Positions 42,258 to 51,212 of a stretch of DNA of 64,000 nucleotides are shown in pieces. The translations under genes and the position numbers were made by a program. The stretch's first letter is position 1. Every line of letters starts with the position of its first letter. This stretch comes from Arthrobacter sp. C2 (lineage in GTDB: Bacteria; Actinomycetota; Actinomycetes; Actinomycetales; Micrococcaceae). The notes beneath the pieces were generated by a model. The model saw only the letters and a list, made by a program, of their open reading frames with translations, made no database searches and was not told the DNA's origin. The stretch lies in assembly GCA_024207135.1 (NCBI GenBank), contig CP042428.1, forward strand, positions 4,402,001-4,466,000, read 5' to 3'.

Positions 42258-42403
42258 TAAATGAGGTACGAGCGTGCCTTGGATCCCAAACCGATGGGCC
42301 GGCCGGTGATGTTCGTGTCCAGCAACGGGGGATGCCCGCTTGCCATGGTGATTCCGTTGAGAAGGGATCCCGAGTCCTGGAAGGTGTTGCGGATCTTTGA
42401 CAT
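42257..42403 (-). CDS. Possible 48-residue protein of unknown function
   Basis: The frame begins MSKIRNTFQDSGSLLNGITM and ends with KARSYLI, stopping exactly at the edge of a strong stem-loop. No convincing ribosome binding site precedes the ATG, and I recognise no family. It could be the end of a lost longer gene. Confidence 0.25.
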   Translation of the reverse strand: MSKIRNTFQDSGSLLNGITMASGHPPLLDTNITGRPIGLGSKARSYLI

Positions 42404-42814
42404 ATGAAGCCGGTGCCTCACCCACAGGCGTTGGGAACGTGGCGAACCACGGGTGGCGATTCTAGCCGGTTGGCCAACGCGGACGGGAGCAGCCGCACCG
42501 GTGCAGACCCGGGCTGACAGTCTCCTTGATCACGTTTACGCTGGCGTCCCGGGAGAGCGCCGGGCCCAAATCATCCAGTTGGAACTGGAGCCGCCGGTGC
42601 AGCTCGACGATGTTGGCTTCTGCCCGGGGTCCTAGTCACCCCAAAGAGGGCCGGTGGGACCTCCTGGTGCGGGTGCGGGGATCGAGGACGCATTGGGGCT
42701 TCCGACCGCCGGCGGCACCCACGTGTTTGTCAGGCGCATGGATTGATAACGGAATTGTAACTTTTACTTGAACCTCGTAGGGTTTTACATCTGGTTGCAC
42801 TCGCGCAACCCAGT

Positions 42815-42996
42815 CCCGATCCGGATCGCACAACCCTACCGGCGGATCGCGGAACAAGAATTCCCGGTAGGGGCGGAGGACCCATTCAACCGTTCCTGGT
42901 CTTGGACCATGGATCTCGGGGTGAAGCTGAGTCCGCCTGGCGGGCTCGGCCGAGTTGATCTCATGACTCGAATCCGACAGCTAACTTCGCAGGCGA
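42815..42996 (+). promoter_or_regulatory. c-di-AMP riboswitch (ydaO-yuaA type)
   Basis: The leader of the M23 peptidase gene carries the conserved blocks of the ydaO class in order: GGATCGCA, CGGCGGATCGCGGAACAAGA, CCGGTAGGGGCGGAGGACCC, CTCGGGGTGAAGCTGAGTCC, and near the 3' end CTCGAATCCGACAGCTAACT followed by TCGCAGGCGACA. Actinobacteria commonly place this cyclic di-AMP sensor before cell-wall hydrolase genes (M23, NlpC/P60, Rpf), where ligand binding lowers expression. A promoter probably lies in 42740-42790 (TTGAAC...TAGGGT). The exact 5' border is uncertain. Confidence 0.85.
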
Positions 42997-43014
42997 CACA
43001 TGAGAGGTAATCAT

Positions 43015-44052
43015 TTGACCCAGCAGCAAAATTCCGGGCGCCGCCGCGCGTCCAGCCCTGTTGATGCTTCGCCTGCCGACGGTTCCCTGGAGCAGATCGT
43101 GGACACCGCGATGAATGGCGAAAGCACTTCCCGGCGCCCCGGCCGACGCGCATCAAGCGCGGTCCCGGACTCCCTCGAGAATCCTGAAACCCGGAACTAC
43201 GGTGGCCGCCGCTTTGTGGCCAGCCCGCGCTACTCCGCCTCCCCGGACGCGGCATCCATCGCCGCCACCGAAATTCCTGCCGCGCCTGTTGCACGGCCGG
43301 TCTCGCTGGCGACGCCCGCCGAAGGCGACAAGCTGGACCACGTCCTGAAGTCCGCACCCCGGACCCGGCGCCCTCGACTTGGATTTGCGCACAAGCTCGC
43401 CGCGGTAGCCGCCGTGACCGGCCTGGCCTTCGCTGCCGCCCCCGCGCAGGAAGGCGAAGAAGTCGTAGCTGCTCCCCAGCGCGTCTCCCAAACGTCTGTC
43501 GCAGATGTCAAGGCCCCGGCCCACGACAAGCTCACGGTCGAACGCGCCTCGGTGACCAGCAAGTACGTCAAGGTCGTCAAGCCGGCACCCGTCACCACCG
43601 CTGCCGCCGGCAAGGTCGCCACGAAAGCCAAACCGACGCCCGCCACCACCGCCGACACCGGAAAAGTCACCAAGCTCTCCCAGCCGGTGGACAGCATCCG
43701 CCTGACCTCCCGCTTCGGTTTCCGCAAGAACCCGACGGGTCCCGGCTACATGAACCACAATGGCCTGGATTACGCGGTGCCCACGGGAACCCCGATCAAG
43801 GCCGCCGCAGCCGGGACCGTCGTCCAGGCCGAGTGGGCCGGCCACTCCGGTTTCCGTGTGAAGATCGACCACGGCAACGGGTTGGAGACCAGCTACAACC
43901 ACAACTCGGCATTGAAGGTGTCCGTGGGCCAGAAGGTCCAGCGCGGCGAGACCGTCTCCCTTGCGGGCAGCACGGGCAATTCCACCGGGCCGCACTTGCA
44001 CCTCGAGGTCATCGTCAACGGCGAGTGGGTCAACCCCGAGGGCTGGCTCTAA
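43015..44052 (+). CDS. M23 family peptidoglycan metallopeptidase
   Basis: The product (about 345 residues) has a polar, Ser/Pro/Ala-rich N-terminal part, one hydrophobic segment (LAAVAAVTGLAFAAAPAQE, about residue 130), and an Ala/Pro/Lys-rich linker. A C-terminal LytM/M23 domain follows, with zinc ligands in MNHNGLDYAVPTGTPI and TGPHLHLEVIVNGEW. It should cut peptidoglycan cross-bridges outside the membrane. I prefer TTG at 43015, preceded by GAGAGGTAATCA; ATG at 43000 has a weaker site but would fit too. Control by the c-di-AMP riboswitch just upstream links it to cell-wall stress and turgor signalling. Confidence 0.88.
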   Translation: MTQQQNSGRRRASSPVDASPADGSLEQIVDTAMNGESTSRRPGRRASSAVPDSLENPETRNYGGRRFVASPRYSASPDAASIAATEIPAAPVARPVSLATPAEGDKLDHVLKSAPRTRRPRLGFAHKLAAVAAVTGLAFAAAPAQEGEEVVAAPQRVSQTSVADVKAPAHDKLTVERASVTSKYVKVVKPAPVTTAAAGKVATKAKPTPATTADTGKVTKLSQPVDSIRLTSRFGFRKNPTGPGYMNHNGLDYAVPTGTPIKAAAAGTVVQAEWAGHSGFRVKIDHGNGLETSYNHNSALKVSVGQKVQRGETVSLAGSTGNSTGPHLHLEVIVNGEWVNPEGWL

Positions 44053-44552
44053 CGGCAATTGTCGCCGTTCCGTGACCGGAACGCGGCATTTGCCCGACCT
44101 TGGTATGCCGCGGTCCCTGCATCGGTTGACTCATAGGTTTCCGAGTGTGGCAGCACCACGCACTCGTCGTGCCGGGGGCTGTCCGGGTTCATGAGCGAGT
44201 GCTTGCGTCCGCAGATGAAGTAGATGGCCAGGTCGACCAGCAGCCAGATGACGAACCTCAGCCAGGTTTCCCAGTGCAGCTCCAGCATCAGGAACCCTGA
44301 GGCCAGCATGCCGAATGCCGGGACCACCGGCATGAAGGGCAGCCGGAAGGTGCGCGGGGTGTCGGGCTTCTTGTAGCGGAAGATGATCACCGAAAGGCAG
44401 ACCACCACGAAGGCGGCAAGAATACTGATGTTGGTCAGGTCCGCGACGGCCTTGATCGGGAAGACTCCCGCCAGCAACGCGGAAGGGATGCCGGTAATCC
44501 AAGTCAGACGCTGCGGGGTTCCGTGGTTGTCGTTCTTGCAGAACCGATTCAT
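44049..44552 (-). pseudogene. C-terminal third of an APC permease
   Basis: The minus frame reads GTPQRLTWITGIPSALLAGV, FPIKAVADLTNISILAAFVV, ... PRTFRLPFMPVVPAFGMLAS, ... GRKHSLMNPDSPRHDECVVL, PHSE. It is about 90% identical in DNA to the same segment of the copy at 61754..63187. The first eight or so helices are missing. An ATG-led frame exists, but the product would be a few helices only. It is convergent with the M23 gene (4-base overlap). Confidence 0.8.
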
Positions 44553-44851
44553 CTTGTTCAGATAAGCGGGCCACTTTCGTGAATTCGACGGTATGTTGCC
44601 GCAGTCAGCACCTAGTTCGCAAGACGATGCGCGATGGCCGAGGGCGCGTTTTACTCAAGTCTGGACACATGCTCTACTCAGGCAGGGCAGGCTTCCAAAC
44701 ACTATTTTGTGGAAAAACCGTCGTTCAACGGCGTGTTAAGAGTTCGTTCGAACGAACGCCACCGCACGTGGATCCATGACGGGAATGAAGGCTGAGGCCT
44801 CGCTCGATGCGGAAGCAAGTAGGATTGATGACGTAATCGATCCCTGTGAGC

Positions 44852-45763
44852 TCACCGTGCCTGCATACCTGAATCGGACGGCGCATTCCTGATTGAATCG
44901 ATGAACGCCTGCGCGCAAGAGGTTTGGCGCCGGCCGGGGAGCTGAACGATCGATATTTTGCGTTGCACTGTAGGGCGGAGTGGAATGTGTGCCAGTCCAG
45001 CGAAAGAAATCATTGGAAGGACCAGTTCGGGCACGGCCGTGATACCCAGGCCGGCGGCAACCAGCCCTGCCACGGCACCCACGTTTTGAGCCTGTACCAC
45101 TGGTCCGAGCTCGATCTCAGCGTCCTCCAAAGCCCGTCGAACGGGTGCTTCGATACTGCTGTCGGTTCCGAAGGCAATAAAGGGTTCACCTGACAAATTG
45201 GACCACTCCAGATGGTCCTTGTCGGCGAGGCGGTGCGTGCGGGGGACGGCGCAGTAGAACGAATCGAGGCCAATCCGTTCCTGCTGCAATCCTGACAACG
45301 GGCCTGATGTGGCGACTATTGCGAGGTCCACTTCGCCTGTTCTCACTGCTATGAGGGCGGTTTCCAACAAACCGTCCCATATGTACAAGCCCACTTCGGG
45401 GTGGGTTTCTCGGAAAGCAACGACGTGAGGCGGCAGAAACGTCGCGGCGATCGAGGGCTGGCAGGCCACCGTCACTGAACCGCGGTCGCCAGTCAGGAAG
45501 CCCTCGATGTCATGGAGGCCGTCGTCGAATGCGGCCAGCATTCTACGTGCGTACGTGCTTACCTCGCGCCCGTCCCCAGTGACCTCAACGTTCCGGGTCG
45601 TACGCGTGAACAACCTGACTTTCAGCCGACGCTCGGCCTCAGCGATCGTTCGACTCAATGAAGATTGCCCTATGTTGAGCGCTTCAGCAGCAGCAGTGAA
45701 ACTGAGGCAGTCGGCGACGGCGACGATGCAGCGAAGATGCGAAACTCCCAAATTAATGCTCAT
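44852..45763 (-). CDS. LysR family transcriptional regulator
   Basis: The 303-residue product has an N-terminal winged HTH (RCIVAVADCLSFTAAAEALN, IGQSSLSRTIAEAERRLKVR, LFTRT) and a LysR substrate-binding domain (about 90-295). The start at 45763 (MSINLG) puts the HTH at the family's usual position; the frame is open to 45844. It is transcribed divergently from the CitMHS-AtuA operon, the classical arrangement for a LysR activator and its target. The inducer is presumably the transported acid. Confidence 0.88.
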   Translation of the reverse strand: MSINLGVSHLRCIVAVADCLSFTAAAEALNIGQSSLSRTIAEAERRLKVRLFTRTTRNVEVTGDGREVSTYARRMLAAFDDGLHDIEGFLTGDRGSVTVACQPSIAATFLPPHVVAFRETHPEVGLYIWDGLLETALIAVRTGEVDLAIVATSGPLSGLQQERIGLDSFYCAVPRTHRLADKDHLEWSNLSGEPFIAFGTDSSIEAPVRRALEDAEIELGPVVQAQNVGAVAGLVAAGLGITAVPELVLPMISFAGLAHIPLRPTVQRKISIVQLPGRRQTSCAQAFIDSIRNAPSDSGMQAR

Positions 45764-45846
45764 AGTGCATAAGGCTATCTGTAACTGATGTTGGACGGCG
45801 GAAAGTGGTTCGAGACACACTGAAGCAAATAGAAAGGAATCCACTG

Positions 45847-47289
45847 ATGCTTTCCATCCTTGGTTTTGCCACCATTGCCGTCATTCTGGTGCTTCTGCTG
45901 ACGCAGCGCACCTCTGCCGTCGTCGCTCTTGCGGGAGTTCCAATCGTTGCTGCATTCGTCGCGGGAAACTCAGCAACCCAAGTCGGGGTCCTCATTAAGG
46001 ACGGGCTAGGCGGCGTTGTTGGAGTCGCGGCAATGTTTGTTTTCGCCATTATCTTCTTCGGAGTTCTCCGCGACGCGGGACTTTTTGACCCGGTAGTCAA
46101 CCGCATCGTGAAGTTTGCAGGCCATGCTCCAGTCACCGTGACGGTTGCAACTACGGCGCTGGCGATGGTCGCGCATCTCGATGGCGCCGGTGCCGTAACC
46201 TTCCTGATCGCGGTACCGGCTATGTTGCCGGTCTATGACCGTCTTGGAATGAGCCGTTTGGTACTAACGACGTGTGTGGGTCTCGGGGCCGGCGTCATGA
46301 ATATCGTGCCCTGGGGTGGGCCCACGGCGCGAGCGGCCACCACTATCGGCGTTGACGCAAATGAGATTTGGATCCCCTTGATTCCGGCACAGATCGGGGG
46401 GATGATCCTTGCCTTGGCCGTCGCCTACTTACTCGGACGCAGGGAAGCGCGTCGCCTTCAACGGCTTGCCGCCGGTGATGTCTCAGCTGAGGTGGAAGAG
46501 TCGACAGCGCGCGTTCGGATCAGCGAGGGAGTGGCGCAGGCAGGGAGCGGCAGGAAGTTGGCCGCTGGTAACGGAGGCTCAGACCGTCGCGGGACCGTTG
46601 TCATGCATCTTGAAACATCCGGCGATCTTGAGATTGATCCAGTCGGGCAAGGGCTCCGACGCCCGAAACTGCTGTGGGTCAATGCGATAGTCATGGTCGC
46701 GACCATGGTTGCCCTCATCTCAGCTATTGCCCCGCCCGAAATGTGTTTCATGATCGCCGCCATCGTTGCGCTGCTCATCAACTATCCGGGGCTGAAGGCC
46801 CAGACTGCACGCTTCGACGCCCATGCGAAGGGCGCGATGCTGATGGCAAGTACCTTGTTGGCAGCCGGTGTACTGCTTGGAGTGCTCAAAGGAAGCGGAA
46901 TGATCGACGCAATGGCGAATAGTGCCGCCGACGTCATTCCTTCGCAAGTCATGCCAGTGCTTCCCTTGATCGTGGGCGTACTGGGGGTACCAATGAGCCT
47001 GATCTTCGGCCCGGATGCATACTACTTCGGGGTGTTGCCCGTCTTGGTGGGTGTTGGAGAGCAGTTTGGTGTCAGCGCGATGCACTTGGCGCAGGCATCA
47101 GTGATTGGACAAGAAACCGTGGGATTCCCGATCAGCCCTCTGACCGGAGCGTTCTACCTCCTTGTTGGGCTTGCAAACGTCGACATTGGCCGCCACATTC
47201 GCCACTTGATCGGATGGGCATGGCTGGTCAGCATTGGAATGTTCGCCATTGCCGTGGCCACCGGTGTCATCCCGTTGGTGGCGTCATGA
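45847..47289 (+). CDS. CitMHS family metal-citrate/H+ symporter
   Basis: The 480-residue membrane protein has about 12 hydrophobic segments and CitMHS features (VVALAGVPIVAAFVAGNS, LAMVAHLDGAGAVTFLIAVP, GVMNIVPWGGPTARAATTIG, SLIFGPDAYYFGVLPVL). Relatives import citrate with Mg2+ or Ca2+, or other carboxylates. A large cytoplasmic loop lies at about 195-275. The ATG at 45847 follows AAAGGAATCCACTG and is preferred to the GTG at 45805. The stop overlaps the AtuA start (ATGA), so here the symporter probably feeds the AtuA-type enzyme rather than citrate metabolism. Confidence 0.88.
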   Translation: MLSILGFATIAVILVLLLTQRTSAVVALAGVPIVAAFVAGNSATQVGVLIKDGLGGVVGVAAMFVFAIIFFGVLRDAGLFDPVVNRIVKFAGHAPVTVTVATTALAMVAHLDGAGAVTFLIAVPAMLPVYDRLGMSRLVLTTCVGLGAGVMNIVPWGGPTARAATTIGVDANEIWIPLIPAQIGGMILALAVAYLLGRREARRLQRLAAGDVSAEVEESTARVRISEGVAQAGSGRKLAAGNGGSDRRGTVVMHLETSGDLEIDPVGQGLRRPKLLWVNAIVMVATMVALISAIAPPEMCFMIAAIVALLINYPGLKAQTARFDAHAKGAMLMASTLLAAGVLLGVLKGSGMIDAMANSAADVIPSQVMPVLPLIVGVLGVPMSLIFGPDAYYFGVLPVLVGVGEQFGVSAMHLAQASVIGQETVGFPISPLTGAFYLLVGLANVDIGRHIRHLIGWAWLVSIGMFAIAVATGVIPLVAS

Positions 47290-48641
47290 GCGGCCAGACA
47301 CGGAGCATTAGGTTGGGCGCAGGGGCCGGCTTTGCGGGAGACAGGATCGACCCTGCTCAGAAGTTGGCCGAACACGGCCTCTTAGACTACTTGATTTTCG
47401 AATGCCTGGGAGAGCGAACCATCGCTGCAAGCCAAGCCCGTCGTCTGAAAAACCCCGAGTCAGGCTACGACCCGCTCTTGGAAGCTCGCATGCGCGCTGT
47501 GCTTCCGCACACCACTTCCTCGGGCACCACCATCGTGACCAACTCCGGAGCGGCCAACCCTCTGGCTGCCGCGGAACTTGTCGCTCGCATAGCTTCCAAG
47601 GTTGCTGGGCGAACGGTACGAGTCGCCGGTGTCACGGGTGACGATGTCCTCGATGCCGTACGTCGACACAACCCCGTCGTGTGGGAAACGGGAAAGCACC
47701 TGTCCGAACACGCCGATGAGCTGGTTTCAGCGAACGCCTATATTGGAGCTGACGCGGTCGTTCCTGCGCTTGAAGAGGATGCCGACGTCGTCATTACCGG
47801 ACGCCTTGCAGACCCATCGCTGTATTTGGCACCTCTGATACACGAATACGGCTGGGACTGGAACGATTACGGCATGCTTGGTGCAGGCACGGCGGTAGGG
47901 CATCTCCTCGAATGTGCCGGACAGCTCACCGGAGGATACTACGCTGACCCGGTTACCAAACCCGTGAATAATTTGGCACATCTCGGATTTCCGTTCGCTG
48001 ACGTTCGAAGCGACGGGTCGGCGGTGTTTGGCAAACTCGAGCGCTCCGGTGGCACCCTCACCGCCCGGACCTGTACCGAACAGCTGCTCTATGAAGTAGG
48101 GAATCCGCAAGCGTATCTGACGCCCGATGTCACGGCCGACTTCAGCGAGGTCTCCTTCGACGACCTTGGCCACGATCGGGTCGCGGTTTCCGGGGCAACC
48201 GGACGGACGCGTCCCCAGGATTTGAAGGTGACCCTTGGATTCCGCGGAGGATGGCTCGGAGAGGGACAAATGAGTTATGCAGGGCCACGTGCGTTTGACC
48301 GGGCGCAATTGGCGGGTGAAGTCGTGGCCGAACGCCTCAAGGACGTTCACGGCTTCCCCGAGGATTGCATCTCCGTGGAGTTTATCGGCGCAGGTGCCGC
48401 GTTCAGGGGATTAGACACCAATCCCTCTGCGCACGAAGTGCGGCTCCGAGTAACGGCACGGGTTGCCACGGAGGATGCCGCGGACATCGTTGGCTGGGAA
48501 GTTGAAAGCCTTTACACCAATGGGCCGGCCGGTGGCGGAGGGGCGCGGCGTTCCCGGTCCGAGGTGCTGGCCATCCGGTCCTGTCTCATTCCACGCCATC
48601 TCGTTTCCACCGAAGTTCACATTCTGGAGGCCCGGAAATGA
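47286..48641 (+). CDS. AtuA family protein (acyclic terpene utilisation, DUF1446)
   Basis: The 451-residue product matches the AtuA N-terminal domain: SIRLGAGAGFAGDRIDPAQK, LIFECLGERTIAASQ, NSGAANPLAAAELV, VVITGRLADPSLYLAPLIHE, GAGTAVGHLLECAGQLTGGY, and EVSFDDLGHDRVAVSGATG. In Pseudomonas AtuA belongs to the citronellol/geraniol pathway; many homologs accompany other branched acids, and the reaction is not established. It starts at ATG 47286, overlapping the symporter stop, and is followed with a 4-base overlap by its usual C-terminal domain as a separate small protein. Confidence 0.87.
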   Translation: MSGQTRSIRLGAGAGFAGDRIDPAQKLAEHGLLDYLIFECLGERTIAASQARRLKNPESGYDPLLEARMRAVLPHTTSSGTTIVTNSGAANPLAAAELVARIASKVAGRTVRVAGVTGDDVLDAVRRHNPVVWETGKHLSEHADELVSANAYIGADAVVPALEEDADVVITGRLADPSLYLAPLIHEYGWDWNDYGMLGAGTAVGHLLECAGQLTGGYYADPVTKPVNNLAHLGFPFADVRSDGSAVFGKLERSGGTLTARTCTEQLLYEVGNPQAYLTPDVTADFSEVSFDDLGHDRVAVSGATGRTRPQDLKVTLGFRGGWLGEGQMSYAGPRAFDRAQLAGEVVAERLKDVHGFPEDCISVEFIGAGAAFRGLDTNPSAHEVRLRVTARVATEDAADIVGWEVESLYTNGPAGGGGARRSRSEVLAIRSCLIPRHLVSTEVHILEARK

Positions 48642-48958
48642 CCGAACCCGTCCGATGCACGAGCGTGGATGACCTTGCCGATGTGCGAACTGGAGATAAA
48701 GGGGACACTCTGATTCTTTCGGTTTTCCCGCGTGACGCAGCCGCCCACGACTACCTGGTCAAGAACCTGACTGTGGAACGGGTTTCGTCGCACTTTGGTC
48801 AGCTCGTTACCGGACTCGTTCGCCGCACAGATTTGCCGAACTTGCCCGGAATTGTCTACGAACTACCGGGTGTGCTCGGCGGCGGCGTCACGGGTTCGCC
48901 AACTCTTGACGGGCATGGCAAAACACTAAGCTACCACCTGCTCAGCCTGCAAATATAG
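48638..48958 (+). CDS. AtuA-type C-terminal (ferredoxin-like fold) small protein
   Basis: The 106-residue product (VDDLADVRTGDKGDTLILSV ... GQLVTGLVRRTDLPNLPGIV ... LSYHLLSLQI) matches the C-terminal domain that is fused to AtuA in other bacteria. In this operon it is a free subunit, coupled to AtuA by an ATGA overlap. It most likely binds AtuA to complete the active protein. No gene follows in the operon. Confidence 0.85.
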   Translation: MTEPVRCTSVDDLADVRTGDKGDTLILSVFPRDAAAHDYLVKNLTVERVSSHFGQLVTGLVRRTDLPNLPGIVYELPGVLGGGVTGSPTLDGHGKTLSYHLLSLQI

Positions 48959-49326
48959 ACAGCATGACCTGGGTTCACAGGATACTAGGGCGGCGGCTTC
49001 CCTGAAGTGTCGTTCGGGTTCTGGCTTATTGTTCGTGCGGAAGTGCGCGATGTCTGTTGGTATACCGAGCAGAATCCGTGGTCTTGAAGGAGATCGTCTA
49101 AGCTTGAGCACCAACGGAGGCGGGGCGCCTCGAAGACTTGCTGCGTGGCACAGATCGTTAGAGGGGCAATCCCAGAGCGGAGTATAGGAAGTTTCGGTTT
49201 TGGGCGAAGTGGAGCCGTCGGTTCAGCCCATTAGTTGATTGAATGTGTATTCAAAGACCCGCGGTCGGAATAAGCAGGGTGTCTTGGCCACGAGTCGTCC
49301 GGTCCTCCTGCCCACGAAAGGCGGTG
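48959..49326. other. No gene seen
   Basis: A 368-base region between two convergent transcripts (AtuA-C on plus, EcsC-like on minus). Short frames only; no clear terminator hairpin. Confidence 0.45.
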
Positions 49327-50448
49327 TCAGGTCCGGGCAGACCTATCCCGAAGCTCGGCGATCATCGCCTTCTCCAGCGCATTGACGGGACCATCAACGG
49401 TGGCCACCCGGTTGGCTGCGTCCATGATGTCGTTCAGATCCCCGGCTACGGCCTCGAAGCGCAGCCAGACGTCGTCCGGATCGATATCCACGAGCTGAGC
49501 GAGTTGCTCATCGAACACTTGATGATGATCGCGGACAACCCTCACCAGGTGCCGGAACAGTAGGGCCTCGTCGTCGGAGATCTTGTTATCCGCCATGATG
49601 ACGAGCCAAGAGACCCACAGCATCAACTGTGGGTGTTGACACCGCTCGCTCAGCTTCTCGGCGAGTTCGATCACGCGCGCTTCGTTCCGGAACACGGCTT
49701 GAGCGTGGCGCCCTGCGAGTAACGTCGTATAGCGATTCAGCACCACCGCGATCGGAACGCCAACAAGCGGGATGCCGATCTTGATGACATTGCGCTGCAG
49801 CAGGAACTTGCCGACGAAGGGAAGCCCCTTTGCGGCGTTCAGGATCCCCTTTGAATAGAAGCGCTTGATCAGCGGCCGCATCATGGCCGGGACAGCCTTG
49901 ATCACGCCCCCACTCACAACTTCCCCGCTCTTGATGGTGAAGGCCACCCGGATCAGCTTCCACATGTCCTCGGGATCCGATACATCAAGCGGGATCCGAT
50001 AAAGGACCGCGACGTCGTAGGCCAGACGGAGCTGGAGTTGGGTAATGAACGCGACATCGACCATGATGGTTCCGACGGCGGCCGGCACCGTCGCCGGTGA
50101 AGCGCCGCCGAGGCTTCCCATAGTCGCGACAATTGCTGCCGTGTAGGCACCTGCTGAGAGCCCGCCTTCGAGTGCGGCGTATCGGCTGGCCATCTTAATA
50201 CGCTGATCGACAATGGCATCCGCAGGCACACCCGCGTATCGCTCCTCGAAGTACTGCCATGTGACTTTTTCCGTGTAGGAACCAAGTGCCTGGCCACAGA
50301 GCTTAGTGAACCATCCACCGGATTTGATGTCGTCTGGGCTCAGCCCGGTGATGAACTTCCGTATTTTGGCTCGTTCATCCTCGACGATCTTCTGGTCGGC
50401 TCCATCGGCGTCGTCGATGTCGACAGTGTCGAGCGGAGTTTCGGGCAT
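49327..50448 (-). CDS. EcsC-like protein with TerB-like C-terminal domain
   Basis: The 373-residue product has an acidic N-terminus, then an EcsC-family region (about 60-240). This includes hydrophobic, glycine-rich helices (LSAGAYTAAIVATMGSLGGA, VDVAFITQLQLRLAYDVAVL) and FVGKFLLQRNVIKIGIPLVG. The C-terminal 110 residues (LMLWVSWLVIMADNKISDDE ... RDHHQVFDEQLAQLVDIDPD) look like a TerB tellurite-resistance fold. Both domains are membrane- or stress-associated; the combined function is unknown. The ATG at 50448 (MPETPL) follows CTGGGAGGACCTGCC. It lies next to the restriction-type gene at 51645 and could be part of a stress or defence cluster. Confidence 0.7.
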   Translation of the reverse strand: MPETPLDTVDIDDADGADQKIVEDERAKIRKFITGLSPDDIKSGGWFTKLCGQALGSYTEKVTWQYFEERYAGVPADAIVDQRIKMASRYAALEGGLSAGAYTAAIVATMGSLGGASPATVPAAVGTIMVDVAFITQLQLRLAYDVAVLYRIPLDVSDPEDMWKLIRVAFTIKSGEVVSGGVIKAVPAMMRPLIKRFYSKGILNAAKGLPFVGKFLLQRNVIKIGIPLVGVPIAVVLNRYTTLLAGRHAQAVFRNEARVIELAEKLSERCQHPQLMLWVSWLVIMADNKISDDEALLFRHLVRVVRDHHQVFDEQLAQLVDIDPDDVWLRFEAVAGDLNDIMDAANRVATVDGPVNALEKAMIAELRDRSART

Positions 50449-50729
50449 GGCAGGTCCTCCCAGAAGGTTTCGGCGCCTGGCCAGGTCGCCCGATCTTGGA
50501 CAACCCGCCGACGATGTAACCGGGTGACCCAGGGTCCACCTTAGCCGTTGACGGATGCCCGGCAGATTCATGCGTTCCTCGATGGCAGAAGACGCTTACT
50601 CCGGGCGGTGGCGTTCTCCATAGGTAACGCACTGGTGCTGGCGGCCCCGCGAAAACTACGCGGTCAAGACACATGCCGGCTTCGGTGCCCTGCAACAGTG
50701 ACTTCCGCGGCATTCCGAGGACGGCTGGG

Positions 50730-51212
50730 ATGGCCTCGCTTGGAGCCGGAGTAAGCATTGACTCCAACGGCAAGGGGCAGGGGAAGCAATTGGATCTACT
50801 GGGCACCATTAGCCGCAACCAATTGCACGTCTATCCTTGGGGTATCGCCGCCGCATTCTTGCTCGTGGCCGGCATCTTGCGCTGGCGCAGCCTTCACTGG
50901 TCTGCGGTTGGTTCTGTCATGCTTTTCGCGGCACTCAACGCTGGTGCCGGGGTCTACGTCCTAAACCAGGTTGGTGATTCGCGATGGGCTGCCGGAGGTG
51001 AACCATCGCTGAGCGCTCTGTCGTTTGCCGAGACACCAATCGTGGGGGAGCATCTGGCGCCGCTCGATTCTGCTCTGCAAGCAGTGGTAGGCGGGATGAA
51101 CGATTTTCTGGCGTTCAAGCAAGCTCTTCCTGTTAGCACTCGAATTCTTTGCCTCGTCCGGCTCAGCCTTACTGGTGTGATGCCCCATAGCGTTTATCGC
51201 CGTGCGCATTAG
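50730..51212 (+). CDS. Hypothetical membrane protein, probably frameshifted at its end
   Basis: From ATG 50730 the product has two hydrophobic helices (YPWGIAAAFLLVAGILRW and SVMLFAALNAGAGVYVL) separated by a short basic loop, then a polar stretch to FLAFKQ. There the frame loses its membrane character. The adjacent frame continues with KLFLLALEFFASSGSALLV, a stop, then CPIAFIAVRISFFVARRRKT, which looks like the missing third helix and leads into the 51202 frame. I suspect one gene of about 220 codons broken by a frameshift near 51118 and a nonsense codon. No family recognised. Confidence 0.5.
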   Translation: MASLGAGVSIDSNGKGQGKQLDLLGTISRNQLHVYPWGIAAAFLLVAGILRWRSLHWSAVGSVMLFAALNAGAGVYVLNQVGDSRWAAGGEPSLSALSFAETPIVGEHLAPLDSALQAVVGGMNDFLAFKQALPVSTRILCLVRLSLTGVMPHSVYRRAH

